This document shows, piece by piece, positions 40,151 to 53,100 of a DNA stretch of 64,000 nt. The translations under genes and the position numbers were made by a program. Below the pieces are notes generated by a model. That model worked only from the letters and a program-made list of their open reading frames with translations. It searched no databases and had not been told where the DNA came from. Location of the stretch: NCBI RefSeq assembly GCF_003945595.2, contig NW_024104446.1, forward strand, positions 248,001 to 312,000, in the 5' to 3' direction. The DNA is from Pipra filicauda (Eukaryota > Chordata > Aves > Passeriformes > Pipridae). Positions within the stretch are counted from its first letter, which is position 1; each line of letters starts with the position of its first letter.

Positions 40151-41117
40151 ACAATGTGTCTAAAGAAAAAGTTTCTAATAAGTAGTGAAATAAGCACAGA
40201 AAAAATATCATCCAAACATGTCTTGTACAAAACTGAAACATTGTAATGTCATATTTTAAAATACTTATATAGATAAGAAATTGGAGCATCTCTTTATGAT
40301 GTAAATATTTTTTTAATATATGATTTAGCAGGTAATGGACTGTGCTGATAAGCAATTGTCACTGAGATCTTAGGTCAGTCAGTTATCCATAAATTAACAG
40401 ATTATTTCCTACTATGATGCACCATTCACTAAATATAAGAAATGTAGAATTCCATTATTTTTAATTAGCACATGCTCCCTATTACCTCCAGATAAAATAA
40501 CTCTGAAAACTGTTTATATGTGGTACTTAAGTGGTTGAAAGTATTAAATGAAAATTTATCATTTTAAAACAACAAGATCTTTAAAATATTTTGAAATCTG
40601 ACAGAAGACAAATACTAGTAGTGAGTTAAAGGTGAAAGGGCATCTTGAATATAGTACAATTTGTCTCCAACATGATTTATAGACCCAGTCTGAAACATGA
40701 TAGCAAAAAAAATACAGTTTTTCATTGAGGTGCCTCAGGTCTACAAATCTCATTACTGTCATTTCTTTTCCATCTCTTAAATTTAATAACATTTATTTTT
40801 AAAGGACAAATAAACATTGACACACATATCCAAAACAGCAGTATCATCAGAGCACAAACTTCTCATGTACTCATTATATTGCTTTAAACATAGAAAAAAT
40901 ATTATATAAATACAAAAATACTAAATACTGAAATTTCTGTTTTGAAATAAGAAGCATTTCTTATTAAAAGAAAAAAAAAACAACAAACGGAACCGATTTT
41001 ATTGATTAACAGTATCTTTAGGACACAGCTCCAGGGAGAATTTTCAACTTAGTCTACAACATTTAAAATTCATGTTCTAGTTTAAAGTATTACATTTGGA
41101 TTTAACTTGTCTGAGAG

Positions 41118-41130
41118 AAAAAAAAAAAAA
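41118..41130 (+). repeat. Poly-A run (13)
   Basis: Thirteen consecutive A followed by CAAAACAACC. Low complexity. Confidence 0.85.
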
Positions 41131-41766
41131 CAAAACAACCCACACCAAATTTCTTTAATAGCTGGCAAGAGGAATAAATGTTTTAGGCCTAGAGATACGT
41201 CAGCATCCATAAGATAGTATGTGTCTATTTTATTCTGTAAAATGTACCTTGCAGATGCAAAGCATTTAGGGTGAGAAAGATAGATTAGTTAAGACAAGAA
41301 ACATTACTTTATTAGGTAAATGATGCCTTAGAGATATTCTAAAGTAAAGCTTTTGTGCATGTTCTGAAAAGAAATGTTAAAAAGCAAGGCCAAAAATCAG
41401 AACAGATGTTATAAATATGTTCAGTGATATGTCTTTATGTATAAATTCAAGTTTGAAGTAGGAATGATGTCAGAAACAATAGACAAATGGATCCAATTTT
41501 CTGACATTAAGACGGGATGTGCAAAAGTCACAAAAGGTAAAATAGTGTTCTCCAACATCCCATCTGTTTTTATGATGATTAAAATTACTATTTAACATTG
41601 ATATTGGCACAGCAAAATTGTCACAGCTCACTAAGGGATTTCTGCACATGGGTAATAACCACTCTTATCCCTTCAGGTCTTTCCCTATGACTATCAAAAC
41701 TGTAATGCTTTAAAGTAAATGTGCCAGAGGCACCTTTTCCACAACATTAAGAACATGGAGACAACA

Positions 41767-41791
41767 CACAGTATCATTTTATGATACTGTG
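41767..41791. repeat. Perfect inverted repeat, 11-base arms
   Basis: CACAGTATCAT and ATGATACTGTG are separated by TTT. It lies about 420 bases downstream (minus sense) of the EGF exon donor at 42209, inside the 20.4 kb intron. Confidence 0.85.
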
Positions 41792-42209
41792 GAGAGCAGC
41801 TGTATATCCTGTCCCTGGGAGGCAGACTGGCTAAACCATTCATAATGTCCCCAGGGAATAGTACTGTTTAGCCTATTTGCATTTCCCTACCACAGATTCT
41901 GTCTTTTAATCAAGGACACAATTTCTATTCCTTTCATTCACATATGTTGAGATACAGAGAATAACCCCATGCCTTGGTCAGTCCCTCTAAACCAGCTGTA
42001 AGTAATCAACTTTTAGAAGACTTCAGTTTGTATTCCTGTGGACAAAGTAAGAGAAGCCCAATTGGGCATTTTATTTTCCAGTCAAAATATCAATGTGCTC
42101 AACTTCAGAATATCTCAAGAAAAATATTTTGGTATTTCAACGAAATAAAATTATCACACAATTTGTAACCAACATTTTAGTATGTAACATTAAAAATACA
42201 AGTACTCAC

Positions 42210-42262
42210 AGTAGCATGTTCCCCTAAGTGGATTTCCAAGATACCTGTTTTCAGAGTCACAG
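42210..42262 (-). CDS. ATRNL1: ATRNL1 internal exon: end of a laminin-type EGF module
   Basis: This is a 53-base internal exon of attractin-like 1, a large single-pass membrane protein of the attractin family. It has a strong acceptor (a T/C tract ending in CTGCAG, on the minus strand) and a strong donor (GTGAGTAC). Read with one base belonging to the previous codon, it gives CDSENRYLGNPLRGTCY. The spacing of the two cysteines around Y-x-GNP-x-x-G matches the last disulphide loop of a laminin-type EGF repeat. The final T joins the AC that opens the next exon to make a second tyrosine, so the intron is phase 1 and the frame carries on exactly. The upstream intron is phase 2 and at least 21.7 kb long. 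The preceding EGF exon was looked for in the window and not recognised. The family role (membrane receptor-like protein linked to melanocortin signalling and neural maintenance) is general knowledge, not seen here. Confidence 0.88.
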
Positions 42263-44546
42263 CTGCAGGGGGAAAAAAAAGACAAAACCAAACGTTCCCA
42301 TTAAACATTGTATAACTTTAATAAAAATGTACCTAAAATATTTATTCAAATAGCATGGGTTTCATTACTAGTAGCACATAAATGCAAATAGAAATTATTT
42401 TATATAGTTGTTAATTAGGATGTGCTACTTCCTGGAGACACCAGAGTGACCAGGCTCTTGAATAAGGAACTCCAGGCATATGCCTTAAGTCAGTGCCTAT
42501 GGTAGGACTAAGCACAGGCATGTATGAACAAAGGAGAGCCAGGCAGCTGGATCCAAGCACTGAATCTCTTTATCCCTGTAACCTCAGTGATAGTTTCCTC
42601 CCTCATCTGGTTTTGATCTGCCCCCCCCCAAGATAACAGCTGAGCATCCACCAGAAGGATCACTGACTTGCAGAAAGTGTTCCCAAATACGTCCCCCTCC
42701 AACATACACTACTAACTCTTCAAACAAAAACAAAAATAACACCATAATAGCAGAGAAAAAACAACAACAACAAACCAACCCAAAGTATCCCCATAGCATA
42801 AAATATTTAATATATTTCCACAGCATCACAGAGGACCTAGGGGGGATCCAGAGCTATGCTGTCTTTCCTAGAGAGGCTGCTCCTAAATTATGCAGCTGCA
42901 ACTAGACCATGGAACCAGGCTCTGGGGTCAGGAATTGTAGCCAGGACTATGGCACACAAGTACAGCAGTGTCTCAGCTACTCATCTCAATGAACTTCGGA
43001 AACAGTTGCTCCCCTTCATCAACCACCCAGGGCACCAGGTGAAATTTAAATTGAATACAATACACTGATGCTGCTGACAAGATGTACACATAATAAAAGC
43101 TGAAGAAATAGCTTTCTTATTGATAAGATATATAGGTCTTTTCAGAGAGATGAAATATCCTACACAAATTCAGAGTGGTCAAATTCAGTTATATAATATT
43201 ATTCTAAAAACACCAAGTATCTCAATAGAAGATGATTAACCTGCTTTTGGTTTTCTTGGTTATTTCACAGAAGTCTCCAGCAAGATTATAGTTTTCTATT
43301 AAATATACAGAATGATTCATTAAACAAAGAGAAAGCTAATCCCTGCCTATTAAATTTCATATAAATATTTTCCCAGAGGAAATCTGAATCATTTAATATC
43401 TTGGACTACCTTTTCATTACTTTATTCTAAGAAACTTAATTTGCAAGGGTTTTTTTACGTTATTTTATTTGTGAGTAATATTAAAAATACCTTCCAAATT
43501 GGATGTCATATAATTTAACAAGTTGCAGACTGTACTGTAATGTTTGCATTTCTGCTGGTCTCCTCAATAGTTTCCAACTGGTGATTCTTAACGTGCTGAT
43601 TTTTATTAATAGGCACATAATCTCCCTGACCCTTTGTTACAATGCCATAAAGAAAATAATCAACAGTAGCACTAAAATGGAAAAGTGGAAAAACAGATGT
43701 TCTAGATTCTGACCTTGCCCACTCATGATCTCACACGAGCATGAGAATTCTTTGCAGGGTCAATTATAAAGAAATACAACACTTTTTGAATATAATTATT
43801 TTAATAATAAATCTCCAAGCAATAGAAACAACCCTGTGCTTCAAGTGTAACTGCAGCACACAACTTATGGTCTTGTTCATAAAGACACTCCAGCCCTACA
43901 ATCCTTTCCACAGAATTTAGAAGAGGGTCTGATCCCAAAGGAAGTCTCTTGCATGTACTTGGAAAGGAGAAAATCATCTCAAGTAATAATATTGGTCTTC
44001 TTGACATAGTTTTTTTTCTAAACATCACAAAACACTAACAAAATTCTTCAGAGAACAGCTTGCTACTCAAATGGATTAGGTTTCTAAAAATAGTTTAATG
44101 TCTGAAAGTGTCTTTAAGGTTTGGAATTCTGAAAGACAGCTAAGGGAAAAGAACCATTTTCGAATGAAGAGCTTAAAAGAATTTCCTTTTCTTGTATGTA
44201 AGATTGTCACATAAATGAGACACTATATTACAGAGTAAATTACAACAACATGATAAAGAGGAATGTAAGAGGAATATTTTTTTTCTGAATTGTTTCAGAG
44301 GCAAAGTAGAACGTTAAATGCAGGCAGAATTCAGAATATGTTTGGGTTTTACACCTGAGGATGAAGGCAAGAAACTTACCCTACTGCTCAGTGCTAACGG
44401 CACTGATCTATGGAAGAGCAATATCCAACTCCCAGTAACAATAAGCTGCACAACTTTCCATAGGGAGAAACTAAATAAATTCCACCGAGAACTCTTGGCC
44501 AGCTACACCACTCACCTGTGGTGATTTGACCCAGGGACTAAATGAC

Positions 44547-44562
44547 TTTTTTTTTTTTTTTT
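44547..44562 (+). repeat. Poly-T run (16)
   Basis: Sixteen consecutive T. This could be a minus-strand A tail, but nothing recognisable lies to its right on the minus strand. Confidence 0.9.
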
Positions 44563-47500
44563 AAATCTTGAAAATCTTTATGAAAAAAAGACACCTGTTT
44601 CCATATAGCTTCCCTTCTCCATTCAGCTGCACTTCTAATCAGATTAAACCACCTGCTGTGGATCAATAATTACCAGAACCCAGGGATTTCCCAAATCACG
44701 TATACCTTTTTGGTATTTTTATTTCTATTTATATCACAGCAAAAAAACCCAAGCATGAATACATAAAATAAAAATATCTGTAAATTCCATCTAATGCATC
44801 ACAGGTTTCACAATTTACAAGAACACACAAAAGAATGGTTAATACAAAAATTACTAGGTACAAAATATTTTGTAATGTACAAGTATTCATAAGTATTCAT
44901 TCAAATCCAAATAATTACTAATTCCCCGACAATTATAGAAGTGACCTTCAAATATCTTGAAAATAAAATGGCAATGTAATTTTAGAGCCAGGCATTTCAG
45001 TTGTTTCAGCATAATGTATGATGAAATGATAAAATATGCATAATAAAAAAGAACAGTGAATTAAACCACAGCAAATTATTTTGATATATTATCATATATA
45101 TTATATTCTCTGTGTTGGGAGCCTCATGGAAGTAACAGTACTCAAGGAGGTGATGATCTTGGGCAAGGCATGTCTGACCTACTGGTCCTGGAAGGCCCGA
45201 TGCCAGCCTGTGCTGTGTGCTGGTGTTATCCAAGAGAACCTTCCAGCTTGTCAGGAAAAGATACATGGCTGTGTTTGCACCCAAGAGAAAAGGCATCATG
45301 ATATGGGAGGGAGGAGGCCCCTCTCTCTGGACAGAATCTGTACAGCACACTGGTGGAAAATCCATGCTGGGTCCATCCAGTGCTGCATGCACACAGTACC
45401 TGAAGCAGCATAAAATTCACCTGCTATCAGTATTCTTTTTATGCCATCTTATTAAAACAGCTGGTTATTATGCCATTTGTTGCCAGACCTTTCATGCAGA
45501 ACACTTTCATAATGTATATCAGGAATAACATGAGGTGAAGTTCTTACTAGTTAGAGAAGCCTGGTTTCAATTCAAATGGAAGATACTATTTAAACACTCA
45601 GTTTTCAGTGGAGGGAAAAGATGAAACTAATAGGATTAAGAATATATCTGAAATTATTCACATGAGCAGGTATGCTGGGTTCTGATTAAATTTAGTTTTG
45701 TCTTTTAATCCTATCCTATTTTATTAACATGCCTATTGCTCTGCATTAGTCACTGATTATGGTTCCAATTACAAAATTTCCTATTCACTGAATTGCTTCC
45801 TTAAGAGCTTTACTCATTGTAGTAATTTTTGTACCTTCTCCTAAAACCAGCACACATTTGACCATATGTGAAGCATAATATATGCATCATATCTGAGAAA
45901 TGGGAGCTACACTCATTATTTTATGTGCCACAGGGCTATGACCATTTGCCTTAAGTGGTAATAATGAATGAGCAGTTCCACCCTGGCATGACTCCAAAGA
46001 CACAGCTCCCATTTACAAGGACAAATGGAGGAAGGCTCCTACCAGGTTGCGTACAAGTCCTATGGTTTGTTCCAATATAAAAGTATTCAATTCATCAGGC
46101 TCACTGACCTTTGGATGGCCTGCTATTAACACTTATTCCCCAACCTCTCTCTCAATTATTCTTTCAAAACTGAACCATTTTCTTCCACTCTCTTTTTTTC
46201 TCCCCACATTTTCTGGAAGTTCAAAATAAAAGTTATTGACAAATGCATTAAAAAATATTTTTTCTCATGTCTACAACCAAGTGAGTGATAATTTCTTGCT
46301 TTCTCTTTCAATACAATAAATGTATGTAAATGAGTACATGTTTACAGTAAGATTTCCAGATTTGGATTTTTTTAGTGAATGAAACGCTCCTTTGTAAGAT
46401 AAAGTTTACAAATAAACTTCTGTTAAAGCTAAGCAATGTGTATCGTCTTGTGCACTGTATCTGTATCTCGCAAACTTAAAAAAGCTAAGGAACTGGCAGC
46501 AGGGGAACATAGATGTGTTTAATTTTATTGTGCTTACTGGTATGTCCCTGAAGGAAGGGTATACCTTCAGGCTTCTCACCTAAAGAAAACAGTCAATATA
46601 ACACCAGCCTGGATCCATGGCTTTCTAGATGAGTGATTTGAACATGTGAAAACCTTCTTATAACAATTCATCTAACCTTTGACAGTGAAGGCAGGACTTT
46701 CTGCATTTCTGCTGCCATCACTAATTGGTAAATCCTTTCAATTAAAAGTGAAGCAAAAATAGAGGAACAGGGGAAAAGTAACCTAAGTACAGATGGACTT
46801 TCCTCTAACTGAGTTTGTTTTTAATGCCAAACTCTCAGGGAAGGCAAAAACGTATGTTAGACCACTCTAACAGACAATATTATTTTATTCAACTGGTTCC
46901 CTGCTGAGACAGTTTTCTCTTGTTCTGGCTCATACTACGGTTTGTCAACTATACAAAGGTATAGTATATTAGATAATACAGATATTTATGACCCTTACCT
47001 CATATTTTGTCCTTGCAAATTAACAGACCACTTTCATAGTGTCTGGAGAAGAGCTGTCACCTTTCTGATCTATAGGTGGTCATAAACAGGCCTGGGATTT
47101 TTGCCCAGGTTCTCAGCGTTTTATCTACAAGAGGTTCCTGATAAATTCAGACCAATGGACTGTTTTAGCAGAGGATCCCTGGTCTCTGACTGGTGACTTG
47201 TCCCTGCTTTTAGATGAGTAAGAATATCTTCTAGGACTACTGCTAAACTCTGTCCCATCCTTAACTTCTCAGGCTGTTCCTAATCTAACCAGTGGTCTTG
47301 CTGCTGCTGTTCTCCATCACTGATTTCTGCCTCTGATCTCCTTGCCCCAATTACTGATCTTGCACAACAGGCTTCTGGTTTATTTATACTTTATTGAAAG
47401 TACTTATACTTTCCTAGAACTGCAGTGGTATGATGTTATAGGGGAGTGGGGTTGAATAGTGGAATGTTATCTAACATATAAAATTTGGTTATCTGAGGCA

Positions 47501-48871
47501 CCTTGCAACTGAGGTTCAAACAGTGTTTGTAAGGCTAAACCTAAGACTTCTCTGTCACATGCCTGTGACATCATAAAAGGACTATGAAGAATTACTGCGT
47601 ACTACTATATATTACTGCATCCTGAGCATTAAAGTATGCCCATGGTGATGTGACTGCAGCTTTTGCAGATACTTATGAGATAGCTAATGCACCTTTATTA
47701 ATAATAATGTAGTAACACTGAGCTCAGTATGGGTATTTACGCTGCTTCTTGATTACCCCTTCTTGAAAATCATGCAAGACTTCCTATTCTCAAAGTACCT
47801 TTCCAGCAATGAGAAAATAAGCTGAGGTATATGCTTAACTACAGTCAATAAATGGCTGTAATTCATAACATTTTGGAAGTGATCCCACAGAAACTGCAGA
47901 TTTTCAGCTCAAGAGTGGTTACTCATGGATGAAAGCAATAACCCAAGAACAGCTGAGGTTGGTAACTAGTCCAGAACAAGGAGTGACCGATACCTGATGC
48001 CCTGATTCACACTTACGTGTGGTCAAGACTCAGGTCTTGCCTTAGGCCTGCTTGGCTTCAATACCTTTTACACAGAACTACCAAAGAACAGCCACATCAT
48101 CTAACCCTCAACAACAGACATGGTCAACAACAATGAAAGTTAGTGACCTCACAACCAGCAGTTAAGCTACATCAGCCTGTGCCATATACTGCGAGTTCAA
48201 GAATGTTTAAAAGATTCAGAAGCAGCATCATTCTTCCACAGAAGCGCTAAGATTCAGATGCAATAATTGAGCTCAGATGCCATATTTAACATCAGCAATG
48301 TTAATGACTGATTCGTGTTTTGCAGAGAATAGGTTTAATTGCTAATTATTATTGGATTTTTATCCTGTGATACAATATTTATTTTGCTGAAGTAAAATAC
48401 ATGAAATACACGAACTAATAATTAGTAAATGCAAATGTATCCCTCTGATAGTTAAGGGTCTACTTCTTAACTGCATTGACATTGTACTATGTACTATATT
48501 GTCCCAATGCTATCCACTGTCATGTCAGTCAGTCAGAGATCTCTCAGGTTTTTTGAGTTACAAAAATGTATCTTTGGTTCTAATGTAAAAATTGGACATT
48601 TCCACTTCTCACACTGCCAAGATCCTTCCAGTCATGAGTAACTTCAGATATAAAGAATTATCAGCCTACCTTTTAAGATAATGATAACCTAAATGGGTAA
48701 AAGGTACTAGGATTTATGTTTCCAGTTAGGACTTTTTAATAATGTGGGGAAATGATTTATTTGTTTTTTCTTGTAAGTGCATATAACTATGTCTTGAGAC
48801 AATGTTTTTCCTGCAGATTAATTAGTCTCCTCCTCATATAATTCATGAAAAAGGCCTAGGCCAGCAATGTC

Positions 48872-48884
48872 TTTTTTTTTTTTT
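48872..48884 (+). repeat. Poly-T run (13)
   Basis: Thirteen consecutive T after the palindromic AAGGCCTAGGCC region. Low complexity. Confidence 0.85.
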
Positions 48885-49870
48885 AGATCTAGGCTGATCT
48901 CATCAAAAGAAAAAGTAAAATATCCTTCATAAGCAAGCTTTCAATTTCCAGACCCCTCTATGCTTTGCAAATCCTTCTTCCCTGAAAGATCCAGAATAAT
49001 TACTATTATGGAGTTCTTATATACTCTTCGAATGAATGATATTTCAAATAACAATATCCGTTGCAATGCAGGAGAAAATAAGCATTCAAACAGATGTCAC
49101 TTATCACATAATTATATAACTAAGAGAAAAAAGTTAAGTTTTCTAATAAACTCTAGATTCTATTTGCATCTCTTCTATACAAGAATTAAGTAACCTATAG
49201 CCATCATTTGGAACTGGCTGGACAAAAAGTTATCTTTGTTAATCTTCATGAATCAGACACGTGAATCAATGGATTTCACATATGAATGATTTGATGCCAC
49301 TTACTCTGAACAAGAAAAATCTCATATCCATGGCCTTACCCTTTACCTCTGGCACTCTCCTTTCTCTACAAATGACCATATTTTTGGCAATGATGTAAAA
49401 ACTTTTATCTATGTAAAAAGGTGAACTTGGAAAAGCAGACTTCCCTCTTATCAGTCGCTGTTCTTTCAAAGTCAGGGAGGAGAAATACACACATTTCTTC
49501 TCTCACATTTTGACCTATATCAGACATTTCAGACGTTGCTCTAGCCCTTAGAAAGTAAATGTTAGAATATCCCATAGCTCAAAATAAGAGGCTATGTTTA
49601 AACTGAACAGAATCACATCTCCAAGAAATATTAGTATAGTTTTCTCAACTATTTCTTTCCCTTTAGAAAGAAGAATTAGATAGAAGAAATAGAAAATTAA
49701 CCACCCACAGTTTATGAATACTTATCACTGCTTAAAGTGAAATGCAGCTCCTCCTAAGTTTTTCCTTGCAAAAGTCACTTCACAAAATTTATATATTTCA
49801 TTCTTTTAAAAGGTATATATTGCTGAAACGCGTTAAATGTTAACTTAATATCAACAATAGAGTATTCAGA

Positions 49871-49916
49871 AAATCACAGAATGGTTTGGGTTGGAAGGGA
49901 CCTTAAAGACCATCCA
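49871..49916 (-). mobile_element. CR1 LINE 3'-terminal fragment, minus strand
   Basis: AATCACAGAATGGTTTGGGT and TTGGAAGGGACCTTAAAGAC are a near-consensus CR1 3' end in minus orientation. It is the best-preserved CR1 piece in the window, so probably the youngest. It stops abruptly about 20 bases before an oppositely oriented CR1 fragment. Confidence 0.92.
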
Positions 49917-49936
49917 AAATAAATATATGCGAGTCA

Positions 49937-50114
49937 CTGTGCACTGGAACAGACTGCCCAGAGAGGCTGTGGAGTCTTCCTCACTGGAGATATTCCAGAA
50001 CAGCCTGGATGCAATCATGTGCCATGTGCTCTGTGATGACCCTGCCTTGAGGAGGTTGGACAGGTGACCCAATGTGGGCCCTTCCAACCTGACAGTTTCT
50101 GCGATTCTGTGATC
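49937..50114 (+). mobile_element. CR1 LINE 3' fragment, plus strand
   Basis: TGCACTGGAACAGACTGCCC, the GGAGATATTCCAGAACAGCC block, TTGAGGAGGTTGGACAGGTG and the terminal TTCCAACCTGACAGTTTCTG plus GATTCTGTGA define a sense CR1 copy ending at about 50114. It has its own 3' terminus, distinct from the minus-strand piece immediately to its left. Confidence 0.9.
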
Positions 50115-53100
50115 AGCAATTCACTGCTCTTGATGTTCTGGCAGTTTCCAAGGATGTTTGAATATTGTTATTTAGAAACCATTTCTCAAAAAGAGCAGGA
50201 GAGGTAGCACTTTAGCAACATTAAATATTTTAACAGGCCCTGACAGTCAGAGTAAATGTATTGTAAATGGCTTCATCAAGTAGACCGGATTAAAAAAAAA
50301 TATATATACACACTAAGTCCCAAGTGGTTTACTGCACTTTTGTTAGTCATTACTGAATTGTAAAATTTTACCACTACTAAGTCTATTTGTAGAAAGTATG
50401 TTTAACTATTAAACAGTTTATATCTTGTTTTTAAAAAATGTGCATTTTATTATGACTATTTTATTATTGTTGAATTTAATCTATGGTGAGTTTCTGAGGG
50501 CAATTATTGCAAAGAACTACTCAATTACAATCTTGATGGAGAAAGTTCAGTGCTATAGCATTATAGAGTGCTATAGAGTTCTCATCTGTTTACCTTTGAT
50601 GTTCATTGCACTCATTTTACTTTGTTCTCAAGATTCTGGGGTGGGGTTTGTTTGTTTTTGATGCATTGGTGTTTTTTTAACAAAATTGCTATTTATATAA
50701 GGCTATAATTTTGAGGCAATTTAAGGAAAAGGCAATTTCAAAAATATGTATTTGAGGATGCCATACAGACACTATAATTTTCAGAAGATAGTACAAAGAC
50801 AGGCAAGTTACTTCTCTTTCTATTTCAAATTATGTATGGTTACTTTGATCATTGTCTCGTAATTTAATGCTACAATTGATCAAAATATGGCAATTAATGT
50901 TTAAAAAAATATGAGAAATTCTGACTAAGCCAAGACAAAAATGACGATTCAGAAGCAAAGCACATTTTGGAGTGGAGATTGCAGCTTAGCAATGGCCAAA
51001 TGCTGTTTATACGTGGACATTCAAGAATGCTAAATGCAAAATGAAGATAAAGGTATGAATAAATCAAAATGTCATGGTTTCCTCTAGGACATCAGCTATA
51101 CAGTATTAAGGAATTTTAGAAAATAGTCATGTTATCTGAATTATTGCTCCACCTGCAACAACAACTTCTAAAGTGCTAATGACATATTATAATACAAACA
51201 CAAAGCATAAATGTCACAGAGGTTTAAGTACAATATATACTGCAAGTCGCAAGCTATCATTCTTTTAGGAAGCAAAAATTCTAGCTCTTATGGATGTTTT
51301 CAAGTAACTTTCAATATTCCTAGATGACTTAAGAGTTTCTGACTAGATATTCAGATAGCACGTCGAGGATATTTACTAACCATACCTGTTTCCTATGGCA
51401 TTGACAGAAATTGTCAGAGAACCATACTTCCTTCTTGAACAACAATTAATGGTGAGCCTCCAAAAAATTCCCACAGGGGAACTAGGAGAGCATCATTAGG
51501 AAACCAAACATGGAGGTATGGCACTTTCCAGATTCCTAGCTTCCTTCTTGTCCTGTTGGTCTTTAATACCACATTTTTGTCCATCAGATCATATCAATAT
51601 CTATAAAATCCATCCAATATATTGTTCTGGTAGTTCTCCTTCTGGCTGAAAGAACTTTTTTTACCCCACCCCTGCATGGTGAACTCTATAAAATTCATGC
51701 CTTATTGCCTACCACTGTTCCGTTACAAGCATGTCTGGACTCTTTTTAAGTCCTTTGTAATATCTAGGATATCGACCTCATCTAACGTGCACCATCTTTT
51801 ATTTGACTTTATTAAAAAAGATATCAATCCTAGAGATACAGAAATATCTATTAAGAATAGAACACAGAAAAGTGTTTGGGTGGCTGGAGAAAGTATCAAA
51901 GTAAATACAAACATCCACTTTTCCCTGCCCCCTTTCCTATGAAGAGCCCAAATCTCCATCAGTCAATTATAGCACATAATCTCATGAATTTCCTGGAGCA
52001 GAGATGATACTGATACTTCTTTATGAAGTGCCAGATAAGTGGAAATAAATATTACTATGTTGCAACAACAATACTATATCTGTCAACACTTCCAGTCTCG
52101 GCCGACCCTCTTTGAAAAGTTATCTGCCCTTTAAGAAGAAACTTAAAAGGAATGGCTGGAACAAAGGTAAAGAAAGTTGACTAAAATGACACTAGATCCT
52201 CACGGCAAGGTACTGTAAAATAATTCATAACAGAAGTTTTGCTCTGTCAGTTTTGATCAGTTCAAACTATGTTTATATTGGGTTTGATAGGCAGGCTGCA
52301 GAGTACTGCCATGGAAAGCAGTGCTTGCTCCTGTGTGAGTACAGCACAGAACAGAGCCTTTAAGTAATCCCAACGACTTCCCAAAGGGCAGTTCACAGAA
52401 TAAAGTATTTTTCAAATGCACAAAATCTCATCCTAAACAATGTCAGAAGGAAAAAAGAAAATAAATTATTTAGGTAGTATAAGAGCTCTGGTGATAGAAC
52501 TCGCAATGGATGAGAAAATTCTTGCATTCCAGCTGGGAACGACTGGGAAATCTAACTCCTAGACTCCTTTAAAAGCTATTTTATCATTCCAGCCCATATA
52601 TCTCAAAGACAATCCCTCTACAAAGAGGCTATGAGACAGCCGCTTTAGCAGGACTTCTGAGCAGCAATTGATCTGTATTTCGTAAGCATCACACGAGATA
52701 TTGCTAGAGTTTCCTGAGATGTATGTATTGCACTAGGTATGATCAGTTATTTTACAGGAAAGAATGTGCTTTCTCTGCTTCCTTGGCTATGCAAATGGCA
52801 ACAAAGCTATTGAAACATTCCTGTAAAATTCAGCACCTTTCTATAGATATTCTGAGGAGACCAAGACATGTATTTTTGATTTCTAAAAGCTTGCAGTGCA
52901 AAATTTGATATATATTAAAAAAAACCCAGAAAATAAATGGAATAACAAGAAATAGGTAAACTCTCAGAATGCAGTCCTAAAAAAAGCCATCTGATCACCT
53001 GAAATATCCTATCCAAAGGATGTGGTTAAAAAAAACAGCCACTCTTACAGCTGAAAAACCTGAGAGCTGATTATTATTTACTACTTTTTAACTAACTATT

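Larger units (their letters stand above)
21765..42209 (-). other. ATRNL1 intron, 20,445 bases, phase 1
   Basis: This is a complete large intron between the laminin-EGF exon and the SLLIDYQ exon; the tyrosine codon split across it restores the frame, which shows that no constitutive exon is missing inside. It holds a G-quadruplex motif and a CR1 3' fragment near 23.6-23.7 kb, a TG microsatellite at 25.7 kb, a TA microsatellite at 33.67 kb, poly-A runs, three palindromes (29.88, 40.13 and 41.77 kb), and several open frames of 90-190 codons near 24-25.5, 32.5-33.0 and 34.95-35.44 kb that match nothing I know. The rest is A+T-rich non-coding sequence. Confidence 0.85.

Noticed and set aside
44318..44524. 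68-codon plus-strand frame with a protein-like appearance
   Set aside because: It is short and isolated, is antisense to the host gene, and has no known motif. I could not connect it to any neighbouring frame.
45006..45528. Cluster of four open frames of 64-128 codons on both strands
   Set aside because: It is a G+C-richer patch that lowers stop frequency in all frames. No product is recognisable and none has credible splice sites.
46990..47060. Possible minus-strand exon ending at a GTAAGG donor near 47000
   Set aside because: Frames through the candidate either hit stops or lack the cysteines needed for the missing EGF module exon.
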